The notes under the pieces were generated by a model. That model worked only from the letters and a program-made list of their open reading frames with translations. It searched no databases and was not told the DNA's origin. A DNA stretch of 45,890 bases from a virus. Positions 38,221 through 45,059 of this stretch are shown here, piece after piece (position 1 is the stretch's first letter; every line of letters starts with the position of its first letter). Location: IMG/VR virus record IMGVR_UViG_3300042332_001503, positions 1-45,890 of that record. One strand, 5' to 3'. The translations under genes and the position numbers were made by a program.

Positions 38221-38921
38221 TGGCGAACTTCACTATGATTTTTGTCAAGAGCCAAAATCTTTACGGGGAAAGGAACATGCCATCCGTGTGGATTATAAAA
38301 AGCGGCCTCGGGAAAACAATATGATGGATTAAGTTCAATAGTTGGAGGATTGTCTATAAGATAACGATTCATATGAGATTCATCGTGCCATTCTGCAATG
38401 ATGTTATTGGTAAAATCTTTCTCAATGTTATTGACGATCTCTTCGGACATCTTTAGGAAATACTCAGGTTTACCACCATTGAAACCTCCAGCATAATACA
38501 TTTTACCATCACCAACCGAGACATATGCGGTTGATTTTGGATTGCGTTCATATGAAAACTGAGCATTATCTTTAAACCAGAATCCGGGGTGTTGAGTGGC
38601 GACCAAATTCCCTAAAATTTCGTCCCCAACTTTACCATCAATTCTCATATCTACATCAATATAGAAACAATAGTCAAACTGTGAAATATATTCTCTTTCC
38701 TTCAAGAAATAATGATACCTTTTTAGAGTTGGTATTGGCCAGGGTTCATGTTCAATTTGAGAGATTTTAACATTATCTGAGCACTCTTCAATTTCGTGAT
38801 CAGTAAATACCAAAGCTGAAATATCATGCCCATTCAAAAAGTTAGATTCAATTGAATCTAGCAGTGGTTTAACAAATTTAATATACTTGTTGGTCGCAAT
38901 ATTAAGAATACAAATTTTCAT
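38217..38921 (-). CDS. GT6 family glycosyltransferase (ABO blood group type)
   Basis: 234 residues. It aligns by eye with the mammalian ABO/alpha-1,3-galactosyltransferase family: YIDVDMRIDG (DxD at 89-91), LVATQHPGFWF, FSYERNPKSTAYV, KMYYAGGFNGG (141-150) and AEWHDESHMNRYLID (E181 in the catalytic position). GT6 enzymes transfer Gal or GalNAc alpha-1,3 to a fucosylated galactose. ATG 38921 overlaps the upstream stop by ATGA. A GT6 gene in a cyanophage is known from P-SSM2 (recollection). Confidence 0.9.
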   Translation of the reverse strand: MKICILNIATNKYIKFVKPLLDSIESNFLNGHDISALVFTDHEIEECSDNVKISQIEHEPWPIPTLKRYHYFLKEREYISQFDYCFYIDVDMRIDGKVGDEILGNLVATQHPGFWFKDNAQFSYERNPKSTAYVSVGDGKMYYAGGFNGGKPEYFLKMSEEIVNNIEKDFTNNIIAEWHDESHMNRYLIDNPPTIELNPSYCFPEAAFYNPHGWHVPFPVKILALDKNHSEVRQ

Positions 38922-39574
38922 CTTATTGGGTATGGGTAAAATTGAAGTGGCTCTATACTCATACATTCTGTATGATTAAATGAAGTGAGACTATGTTTAG
39001 TTCCAAGGTCATTGCTGGTTTGATAAAATAATGGATTATTCAAACTATAAACATTAAAGAATCTTTGTATCTCTGCGAACCCAATATCCTGATAATTTTT
39101 AATCACGTATCCGGCATGATGTGCAACTTTAGCGCACATTTCTATATAAAAATCGCTCAAATAAACAACCGAATGTCCTCCAAGCATATTATATATCCGT
39201 AAAAGATTGGAATGTTCTTCAAACTCGTCGTATTGAATATATTGTCCATTGTGGCCATTCATTCTACCCCAGGAAGATATTCCCAAATAAAGAGCATCTG
39301 CATCATCGGGCAGTTCAACTATTGGTTGAAAATTTTCTTCATATAAAACACAATCATCTTCAAAAAGGATGAAAGGTGCCCTAAAGGTGGTAAGTGCTTT
39401 ATGGTGAGCCTTGGAACATCCAGCAACATGATTATCGGAGTCTAAAACCCCTTCAGATCTTTCAATGGTTTTAAACCCCATACTAGAAAGCATTGAACTT
39501 ATTGTTTCATTTTTTTCAGTATCTTGTTCAAGATTTATATAAACGGCTGGAATTTCTCTTAAGTCAATTTTCAT
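38918..39574 (-). CDS. GT25-like protein, paralogue 2
   Basis: 218 residues from MKIDLREIPAVYINLEQDTE; VAGCSKAHHKALTTF, FILFEDDCVLYEENF, DALYLGISSWGRMNGHNG, QDIGFAEIQRFFNVYSL. A tandem duplicate of 37468-38220, separated by the GT6 gene. It overlaps the FkbM gene by 11 bp. The same transferase role is inferred. Confidence 0.8.
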   Translation of the reverse strand: MKIDLREIPAVYINLEQDTEKNETISSMLSSMGFKTIERSEGVLDSDNHVAGCSKAHHKALTTFRAPFILFEDDCVLYEENFQPIVELPDDADALYLGISSWGRMNGHNGQYIQYDEFEEHSNLLRIYNMLGGHSVVYLSDFYIEMCAKVAHHAGYVIKNYQDIGFAEIQRFFNVYSLNNPLFYQTSNDLGTKHSLTSFNHTECMSIEPLQFYPYPIR

Positions 39575-40187
39575 TCTTACTCTTAATATACAGTGCATCT
39601 CCCCAGGTATCACCAACCCATTCGGTTTCAACCCGGTTAAAGTTATAAGGTTTTAAAAATTCATCAAGTTGCTCAACTAGAGCATTATTTTCATATACTT
39701 CATCTCGGTTCACTTCACAATAAACATAATCAACAAATTTTAAAGTTTCAGTTGATCCTTTAAGAACTTCAAGCTCATATCCCTGAACATCCATATTGAT
39801 AAAATTATAGTCTTTGTAATTATAATCATCTAACTTGGATAATATCACAGCCTCGGTTTCATTAAAGGTTATATTTGGATATTGATCTAAATGTATTTTT
39901 GGTTTTAAGATTGAACTGCTTTCCTGTTGATTACTACTTAAAAACATTTCAACTTTTCCGCTACCATTACCCAGGGCAACCTGATGGCCGATTATATTCA
40001 TATTAAATTGTGTGGCTCTCTGCTCTAAAACCCTAAAGTTTGCCGTTAATGGCTCAAATAAGACTATACTTGGAATATTGTTTAAACTATACTCTTCTAA
40101 TTCTTCACCGTAATGAGCGCCAATATGAATGATACCCGTTATACTCATATTATATTTTTTATACAGGTCCGAAAAATTTATTAACAT
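39564..40187 (-). CDS. FkbM-type methyltransferase
   Basis: 207 residues from MLINFSDLYKKYNMSITG. SAM-binding segment IIHIGAHYGEELEEY, SIVLFEPLTANFRVLEQRA, the FkbM motif FINMDVQGYELEVLKG, and a C-terminal YVYCEVNRDEVYE. It probably O-methylates a sugar of the glycan built by its neighbours. The ATG overlaps the GT11 stop (TAATG). Confidence 0.87.
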   Translation of the reverse strand: MLINFSDLYKKYNMSITGIIHIGAHYGEELEEYSLNNIPSIVLFEPLTANFRVLEQRATQFNMNIIGHQVALGNGSGKVEMFLSSNQQESSSILKPKIHLDQYPNITFNETEAVILSKLDDYNYKDYNFINMDVQGYELEVLKGSTETLKFVDYVYCEVNRDEVYENNALVEQLDEFLKPYNFNRVETEWVGDTWGDALYIKSKNEN

Positions 40188-40975
40188 TACAAAATCACCC
40201 AAGACTCCCTATATATGCCAGAATGATCCTTGTCGGACAGTGATGAACCGAACCACAGTTTAGGGGCAACCGTTCTTTTACTTTTAGCCAAATAGCTGCC
40301 CCACCACGAAAAGGAAGAGTTACAGATAATATGATAAGAACACATACTCTGTAGACACAAATCAATTGCGGTTGTATTATTCTCAGATATTAAGAATCTA
40401 TCGCCTTCAAAAAGTTTCTGACCCTGGCACCACTTATAATCATCCGAGAACACCATAACTGGTAAGTCTTCGTCAAACTGACTCAAGGCTTCTTCATAAT
40501 AAGACATTGGCTGAAGAGGATGATTTGGATTACTTATATAATCTCCTCGTCTAATGTGAAGTGAAATATATTCTTTGTCTTTTATGAGTTCTTTACACGA
40601 ATTTAGAATCTCATTTGAAAATGTGAAATCTTCTCGGATCTCATCTTCAATACCTTCAAAGTATTTCTCGTTCTGGAAATACCCCAGAAGATTTGTATTA
40701 TCTGGGCAAGTGTTGAATAATTTTTCGTCAAAATTGAATGTTGATTCAGTGATCGGAGTATAGTCTTTCATACTATACTCCACGTTCTTCAGATCAAATG
40801 TATTATGAATATTAGCATCTGAATGTCTGACATTTAGATCAATTTGACCACAAACATTCGGATGTGGAATACAAAAATTGAAACCACGATTTCGGGCAAT
40901 TCCCTTAAGAGATGCAAACTGAAACATCTGATTGCCCAGGCGCCCAAGATTTGTTAAGTTATTAAACGAAATCAT
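40187..40975 (-). CDS. GT11 alpha-1,2-fucosyltransferase-like
   Basis: 262 residues. GT11 motifs: LGRLGNQMFQFASLKGIAR (10-28), YISLHIRRGDYISNP (about 140) and ICNSSFSWWGSYLAKSKRTV near the C-terminus. Such enzymes add L-fucose in alpha-1,2 linkage to galactose, making the H-type structure that GT6 enzymes extend. First gene of the glycan operon, coupled to the FGPNYK gene upstream by ATGA. Confidence 0.9.
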   Translation of the reverse strand: MISFNNLTNLGRLGNQMFQFASLKGIARNRGFNFCIPHPNVCGQIDLNVRHSDANIHNTFDLKNVEYSMKDYTPITESTFNFDEKLFNTCPDNTNLLGYFQNEKYFEGIEDEIREDFTFSNEILNSCKELIKDKEYISLHIRRGDYISNPNHPLQPMSYYEEALSQFDEDLPVMVFSDDYKWCQGQKLFEGDRFLISENNTTAIDLCLQSMCSYHIICNSSFSWWGSYLAKSKRTVAPKLWFGSSLSDKDHSGIYRESWVIL

Positions 40976-41301
40976 AGGTTTTCAAGAAATGGTAAAAATG
41001 TTAAACATTCACCGGAATCTATAATAATATGGGCTGCCATTATTTCTAGTTCAATATAATAAAAACCATAGTCTGGTATATTCATTACATTAAAATGGCT
41101 CTGGATGCGTGCGAAACTATCTGGCGGAAAATGTTTTGAGAAGTAAGTGTCCTTCTGATTTTCAGTAAAACTTTCCCAATATATCCATAAATTAAGAAGG
41201 GTCTTATAATTTGGCCCGAAAAATTTTTCAGGCTCTGACAAGACTTCTGGATTTCCTATCATGCATCTGAATTGTTTATGTCGCTCTGAGATGTAATTCA
41301 T
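40972..41301 (-). CDS. FGPNYK-family protein, copy B
   Basis: 109 residues: MNYISERHKQFRCMIGNPEV, PEKFFGPNYKTLLNLWIYWE, and end EIMAAHIIIDSGECLTFLPF. Paralogue of 593-940 and 43644-44012. ATG 41301 overlaps the previous stop by ATGA, which fixes the start; the frame extends further upstream but that part is inside the membrane protein gene. Function unknown. Confidence 0.75.
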   Translation of the reverse strand: MNYISERHKQFRCMIGNPEVLSEPEKFFGPNYKTLLNLWIYWESFTENQKDTYFSKHFPPDSFARIQSHFNVMNIPDYGFYYIELEIMAAHIIIDSGECLTFLPFLENL

Positions 41302-41528
41302 TTTGTTATCAAGAGTTGAATCAGTTTGTATCCTTCCATTGCAGCAAAGAATGCCGCAATCCCTATTCCATCCCACATTTTGTGACGATAAAAAGATGGA
41401 AGTAATAATGCACCACCAATGAGCTTCAAGACTAGACCCAATTTTGGGTCAGCATATAGAAGTATGCCATACCCGATAATTAAAAGAAAATTACCGGCCC
41501 AGCGTAATGTTGTCGTATGAACATTCAT
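41298..41528 (-). CDS. Small membrane protein
   Basis: 76 residues with two or three hydrophobic segments (about 9-25, 29-45, 53-72; for example AGNFLLIIGYGILLYADPKL). Overlaps the upstream gene by 38 bp. It may sit in the host inner membrane; role unknown. Confidence 0.65.
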   Translation of the reverse strand: MNVHTTTLRWAGNFLLIIGYGILLYADPKLGLVLKLIGGALLLPSFYRHKMWDGIGIAAFFAAMEGYKLIQLLITK

Positions 41529-41754
41529 TTTTAAGATATGCCGGCTGTCCTATAAGAAGCTTTGCATATTCCGGGTCTTCCATTGCATAAGAACACTGAA
41601 CACCATTATCAAAGAGAACTGAATCTCTCCAGGTGTTATAAATCGGGTGTTTCGTTTGCATTCTGTAATCCGGTTTACCATTATGGAATATTTCGCCTTT
41701 AATAACAAAACGTACACCGTTTGCCTCAAGAAGAATCTTAGGTTGGTTACTCAT
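41491..41754 (-). CDS. Small protein, unknown
   Basis: 87 residues: MSNQPKILLEANGVRFVIKG, then HPIYNTWRDSVLFDNGVQCS and PEYAKLLIGQPAYLKNEC. Beta-rich. Starts right after the upstream stop. Not recognised. Confidence 0.6.
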   Translation of the reverse strand: MSNQPKILLEANGVRFVIKGEIFHNGKPDYRMQTKHPIYNTWRDSVLFDNGVQCSYAMEDPEYAKLLIGQPAYLKNECSYDNITLGR

Positions 41755-41982
41755 CTAGATTATTACCTCAATGCCGAGTTCTTCCGAAATGAGATTCAAA
41801 ATCATAATGTAATCGGCTTCAATTTCACCATAGAACACCACGTCGCCTCGTTCATCAAAAAATTTAAGAATTTTCTTCCAAAGTTTTGGTTTGTCAATGG
41901 GGAGAATGACTTCTCTTTCAAGTGCTCTCCGTAGCGTGAAACTTTCTTTACGAAACTTTTCGGAAAAAGATTGTTCAGACAT
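41755..41982 (-). CDS. Small protein, unknown
   Basis: 75 residues: MSEQSFSEKFRKESFTLRRA, then IDKPKLWKKILKFFDERGDV and a hydrophobic end. It follows LRV gene 9 by about 30 bp. Not recognised. Confidence 0.6.
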   Translation of the reverse strand: MSEQSFSEKFRKESFTLRRALEREVILPIDKPKLWKKILKFFDERGDVVFYGEIEADYIMILNLISEELGIEVII

Positions 41983-42011
41983 ATGTAGCTTTTTGTTGTT
42001 TAAAATAAAGA

Positions 42012-43004
42012 TTAGTTGAGATTTGTCAAGATGCTCTTAAGATCTTCATCCTGACTCGTGGTCAGTAGTTTCTTGAGAGCCTCATACTGTTTTGTGGTTA
42101 CCTTAAGCTCTTTGAGTGAAATGTAATTGGGGTTGCGGGCAACTCCCCAGCGAACATCCCCATCCTTATCTCGGGCAAGAAGTGTTAGGATTTCTGGTGG
42201 TGTGTTGGGGTTTTGGGCAACTCCACAGCGAACATCCCCATCCTTATCTCGGGCAAGAAGTGTTAGGATTTCTGGTGGTGTGTTGGGGTTTTGTGCAACT
42301 CTATAGCGAACACTCCTATTCTCATCTCGGGCAAGAATTGTTAGGATTTCTGGTGGTGTGTTAAAGTTACACGCAACTCCCCAGCGAACATCCCCATCCT
42401 TATCTCGGGCAAGGAGTGTTAGGATTTCTGGTGGTGTGTTGGGGTTTTGTGCAACATAACAGCGAACATCCTCATTCTCATCTCGGGCAAGAAGTGTTAG
42501 AGTTTCTGGAGGAGTGTTGGGGTTTTGTGCAAGATCTTTCCGTTCTTGATGTGGAAGTTTACTAAGATCGGGAGTTACCTTAAGCACTTTGTCTGGATGT
42601 GCAGATTTGTAGACTGGATGTGCAGTTTTGTAGCCTGCGCACGCTGCCGCAGCCGTGTGCCCAACAGGCACGCCACAGCGAACCGCGTCACGGTGAATTG
42701 CATCAAGCTCTATAACACTCGGACCCTCCCCCTCCTTCAAGGTGGTGCGGGCGATAAGTCTCACAACCACATCTTCATCTCGGGCAAGAAGTGTTAGGAT
42801 TTCTAGTGGCGTGTTGGGGTTATATGCAAGGTCTTCCCGCTCTTGAAGAGGAAGTTTACTAATATCGGTGGTGTGAGCATAAAAAGCCCTGCTGGCTGCT
42901 TCGAACGCATTGTGCCAATCTGAGCCCAATAGGGCATGGGTGTCGGTCTGGCGAAGCTGTAGCAACCGGGACAGGGCGGTGCGAATGTCTGGAGTGTAGT
43001 TCAT
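42012..43004 (-). CDS. LRV-repeat protein 9, chimeric
   Basis: 330 residues, the largest member. Residues 1-45 (MNYTPDIRTALSRLLQLRQT...) and about 93-143 (DAVRCGVPVGHTAAAACAGY, YKTAHPVYKSAHPDK) are unlike the other members, and their DNA is clearly richer in G+C than the surroundings. Two headers of the form D(I/L)SKLPxQERxDLAxNPNTP introduce one LRV unit and then an array of five. The end (KQYEALKKLLTTSQDEDLKS) replaces the usual cap. A strong sigma70-type promoter lies upstream, so early expression is likely. Confidence 0.85.
   Translation of the reverse strand: MNYTPDIRTALSRLLQLRQTDTHALLGSDWHNAFEAASRAFYAHTTDISKLPLQEREDLAYNPNTPLEILTLLARDEDVVVRLIARTTLKEGEGPSVIELDAIHRDAVRCGVPVGHTAAAACAGYKTAHPVYKSAHPDKVLKVTPDLSKLPHQERKDLAQNPNTPPETLTLLARDENEDVRCYVAQNPNTPPEILTLLARDKDGDVRWGVACNFNTPPEILTILARDENRSVRYRVAQNPNTPPEILTLLARDKDGDVRCGVAQNPNTPPEILTLLARDKDGDVRWGVARNPNYISLKELKVTTKQYEALKKLLTTSQDEDLKSILTNLN
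42594..42635 (-). repeat. 21-bp tandem duplication in LRV gene 9
   Basis: Two adjacent 21-bp units with a few differences, encoding YKTAHPV and YKSAHPD. Located in the GC-rich, non-LRV part of the gene. Confidence 0.7.
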
Positions 43005-43029
43005 TTGTTGGGTTGGTTTGTGTGAAAAT

Positions 43030-43058
43030 AATCTAGGTCAAGTTGTAGGTTTTGTCAA
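43030..43058 (-). promoter_or_regulatory. Sigma70-type promoter for LRV gene 9
   Basis: Minus strand TTGACA (43058-43053), 17-bp spacer, TAGATT (43035-43030), 26 bp before ATG 43004. It is the best consensus host-type promoter I found in the window, suggesting early transcription. Confidence 0.7.
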
Positions 43059-43066
43059 GTGACGGT

Positions 43067-43086
43067 GGACATTTCAAAAAGTGTCT
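43067..43086. promoter_or_regulatory. GGACA-N10-TGTCT dyad
   Basis: Half sites GGACA and TGTCT with a 10-bp spacer at the end of the gene 43074-43403 (it covers the stop codon), just upstream of the promoter of LRV gene 9. One of five similar dyads in this window. Confidence 0.5.
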
Positions 43087-43403
43087 GCCAAATATTCTGG
43101 CGGATCGTAAGGCTCTTCAAACATTTCTCTTGAGCGCATCTTTAATGCTCTATGTGTTAAAGCTTGCACGGTTGAGTCTTCAATAAATGTGACACTTAAT
43201 AGTCGTTCATTTTTTTTAACCCCATTTAATTCAGGGTGTTTAGAAGCCTCAAATGGAATCCAGCGGGTTCTTATAATCATTGAAAGATCTTTACCTGTTG
43301 TTAAAATTGAACAAGCACGTTTATAGAAAAAGCAATCGGTTTTACCGGTTTCCTCTAAAACTTCTTTAATTTTTTGCCAGTTCTGGCGAGTATGTTCATC
43401 CAT
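43074..43403 (-). CDS. Unknown protein, 109 residues
   Basis: Basic and helical N-terminus (MDEHTRQNWQKIKEVLEETG), centre YKRACSILTTGKDLSMIIRT, and RALKMRSREMFEEPYDPPEY. Starts with a one-base overlap (TAATG) to the gene upstream. Not recognised. Confidence 0.6.
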   Translation of the reverse strand: MDEHTRQNWQKIKEVLEETGKTDCFFYKRACSILTTGKDLSMIIRTRWIPFEASKHPELNGVKKNERLLSVTFIEDSTVQALTHRALKMRSREMFEEPYDPPEYLADTF

Positions 43404-43666
43404 TAGGCGTCTCCAAATTCATTGAAAATGTTCGCTTCCCACCATTCAAAATCATCTAGAATCTTATTCTTTGCTTCCTTATATTCAGTCTCATTTAGAC
43501 TCCCAGGATTTTGATAAAGAACTTTCAATTCTTCTAGAGCATCCTGAAGAGTTTGAATATAGTCAAATTTTGCTTTTCGTGTAGTGTATTGTTCCAAGGT
43601 TTCAGACAGACCATCTGGATATGTAAAAACTTCAGTCAAAGAATTAAAGACTATCTGGTTGTTCAT
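43403..43666 (-). CDS. Unknown protein, 87 residues
   Basis: MNNQIVFNSLTEVFTYPDGL, then a helix YIQTLQDALEELKVLYQNPG and an acidic end with FEWWEANIFNEFGDA. ATG 43666 preferred to an upstream TTG. It overlaps the FGPNYK copy C by 23 bp. Not recognised. Confidence 0.6.
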   Translation of the reverse strand: MNNQIVFNSLTEVFTYPDGLSETLEQYTTRKAKFDYIQTLQDALEELKVLYQNPGSLNETEYKEAKNKILDDFEWWEANIFNEFGDA

Positions 43667-44012
43667 ATGTTTCAAGTAAAAGAATAAATTTTAAAGGCTT
43701 GCCCAAATCAATAAGAACATGAGCAGCAATGATTTCCCGTTCATAATACTTCAAATCTGGCAAATAATATTGGGACATACATTCTTCCGCAGTGCATATG
43801 TTGCTGTACCCCAAAGTCCACTCATTCGTTCCCATACGCATTAGGTAATCTTGGTATTTCCCTAATTTTTCTGGTCCAATTCTTTCAAGATAAATCCAAA
43901 AATTAAGTAGGATCTTATAGTTTGGCCCAAAATACTTTTCGGGATCATCTATAATCTCAGGGTTATTTTCACATTCGCTGTTGTGTCTGTGAAATAATGA
44001 AATGTAACTCAT
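43644..44012 (-). CDS. FGPNYK-family protein, copy C
   Basis: 122 residues: MSYISLFHRHNSECENNPEI, PEKYFGPNYKILLNFWIYLE, then a divergent middle and the end YEREIIAAHVLIDLGKPLKF. Third paralogue of the family. First gene of its group, downstream of a GGACA-N10-TGTC dyad (44070). Function unknown. Confidence 0.75.
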   Translation of the reverse strand: MSYISLFHRHNSECENNPEIIDDPEKYFGPNYKILLNFWIYLERIGPEKLGKYQDYLMRMGTNEWTLGYSNICTAEECMSQYYLPDLKYYEREIIAAHVLIDLGKPLKFILLLETYEQPDSL

Positions 44013-44069
44013 AAAGTTTTTGAACTTGAAATCACAATAACAGAATCTGCAGGTAAAAGCTCAAAAAGT

Positions 44070-44089
44070 GGACAGTCTAAAATGTGTCA
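44070..44089. promoter_or_regulatory. GGACA-N10-TGTCA dyad
   Basis: Half sites GGACA (44070-44074) and TGTCA (44085-44089) with 10 bp between; the second covers the stop codon of 44087-44338. The FGPNYK gene starts about 58 bp downstream on the minus strand. Same spacing as the other dyads. Confidence 0.5.
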
Positions 44090-44338
44090 CCGCTCTTCAA
44101 AGATCATCTTTCTGACACCTCGCCTCTTTCTTTCCTCTTGCCATGCCAAATCGGTCTGTGAAAGGACCGTATTCTTTTTGTTTTGAACACCATTAGAAAC
44201 AATTATGATTCTAGAAAGGTCAACTGCCGAGATATTATCACCTCGGATTGTTGCCATATTTGGGCAGCCACAAACAGAATATCGTCCGGGCTTGGCTTGT
44301 ACTTCAACGTTGCAATCAAGACATCTTATTTTTAACAT
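44087..44338 (-). CDS. Small zinc-ribbon-like protein
   Basis: 83 residues: MLKIRCLDCNVEVQAKPGRY followed by SVCGCPN, giving CxxC and CxC sets that could bind one zinc, then GDNISAVDLSRIIIVSN and a basic end (ERKRRGVRKM). Similar small proteins occur in T4-like cyanophages. A late-type ACTAAATA and a 19-bp palindrome lie directly upstream. Confidence 0.7.
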   Translation of the reverse strand: MLKIRCLDCNVEVQAKPGRYSVCGCPNMATIRGDNISAVDLSRIIIVSNGVQNKKNTVLSQTDLAWQEERKRRGVRKMIFEER

Positions 44339-44343
44339 AACAG

Positions 44344-44372
44344 ATCACTAATAATTAGTGATTCTATTTAGT
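44344..44372 (-). promoter_or_regulatory. 19-bp palindrome with late-type ACTAAATA
   Basis: Perfect palindrome with 9-bp arms around one base at 44344-44362 (ATCACTAAT / ATTAGTGAT), placed between ACTAAATA (44365-44372, minus) and ATG 44338. The arrangement suggests an operator overlapping the transcription start. Confidence 0.5.
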
Positions 44373-44604
44373 GCTTCATAATTGACTTAATCCCCTTGAG
44401 CATTCGCTTTTTTCGGTCTTTAATTGATTTTTCAATCGCCTTTCTTCCACTCATCTTCATAACTTCGTCTGGAGTTAAGTTTGGGCGATTTGGTATGCTA
44501 ATTTCAGATGCAACCGTATTTGCAGCCAGTTGATGAGCCGCAATAAGTCGTTGCATCTCTTTATACTTTTTACTCTCTTTTAAAAACTGCTTGAACGATT
44601 TCAT
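44368..44604 (-). CDS. Putative internal head protein with capsid-targeting sequence
   Basis: 78 residues. The first ten, MKSFKQFLKE, match the T4 capsid-targeting pattern (MKTYQEFIAE), including a cleavage site of the form (L/I)xE (LKE) for the gp21-type prohead protease. The mature part would be very basic (SIKDRKKRMLKGIKSIMKH), suitable for DNA binding in the head. Coupled to the Dps-like gene by ATGA. Internal protein role inferred from the N-terminus. Confidence 0.6.
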   Translation of the reverse strand: MKSFKQFLKESKKYKEMQRLIAAHQLAANTVASEISIPNRPNLTPDEVMKMSGRKAIEKSIKDRKKRMLKGIKSIMKH

Positions 44605-45044
44605 TTGAGATAAGACCCCAATTTATACACATTCTTGCCATGTGATTCCATTAAATCTTGGACAATATTAGCCGTGGCATAGCTGCGCTGTTTTTCCGCC
44701 TCTTCTGAGACATCCTTGAGCATCTCTATAAATTTTTCATTATCCGAAAATAACTGATCAACCATTCCTCTTGCATCAATTTCTTGATTGGCATTTGCCG
44801 GTCCTTCAATGGTTGACACCTCAGCAATTCGCTCTAGACTTGAAATAGGGCGAAGATTGAGGTATTTCATGTGTTCACTAAGACGGTCAATTTCACCAAA
44901 CATCTCGGAGTATTGTTCACCAAAAAGTTTGTGTAACTGAACGAAATCAGTTCCACAAACGTTGTGATGATAATTCCAGGTTTTTTGAAACAAAACAAAC
45001 AGAGTTGCCTGAGAATCGCTTAAAAGTTTAAATAATTTTTCCAT
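44601..45044 (-). CDS. Dps/ferritin-like protein
   Basis: 147 residues with a Dps pattern: LFKLLSDSQATLFVLFQKTW, NYHHNVCGTDFVQLHKLFG, EQYSEMFGEIDRLSEHM, then LNLRPISSL. Dps proteins bind DNA and oxidise iron at a site made by H and D/E from two subunits. ATG 45044 preferred to TTG 45047. A TCTAAATA element lies 16 bp upstream. Possible role: protection or compaction of DNA late in infection. Confidence 0.8.
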   Translation of the reverse strand: MEKLFKLLSDSQATLFVLFQKTWNYHHNVCGTDFVQLHKLFGEQYSEMFGEIDRLSEHMKYLNLRPISSLERIAEVSTIEGPANANQEIDARGMVDQLFSDNEKFIEMLKDVSEEAEKQRSYATANIVQDLMESHGKNVYKLGSYLK

Positions 45045-45059
45045 CAATTCTTTTTAGAC

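Noticed and set aside
42120-42540. 78-bp periodic repeats that look like a CRISPR or minisatellite array
   Set aside because: The period is a multiple of three, the frame is preserved, the changes between units are at codon positions, and there is no repeat-spacer structure.
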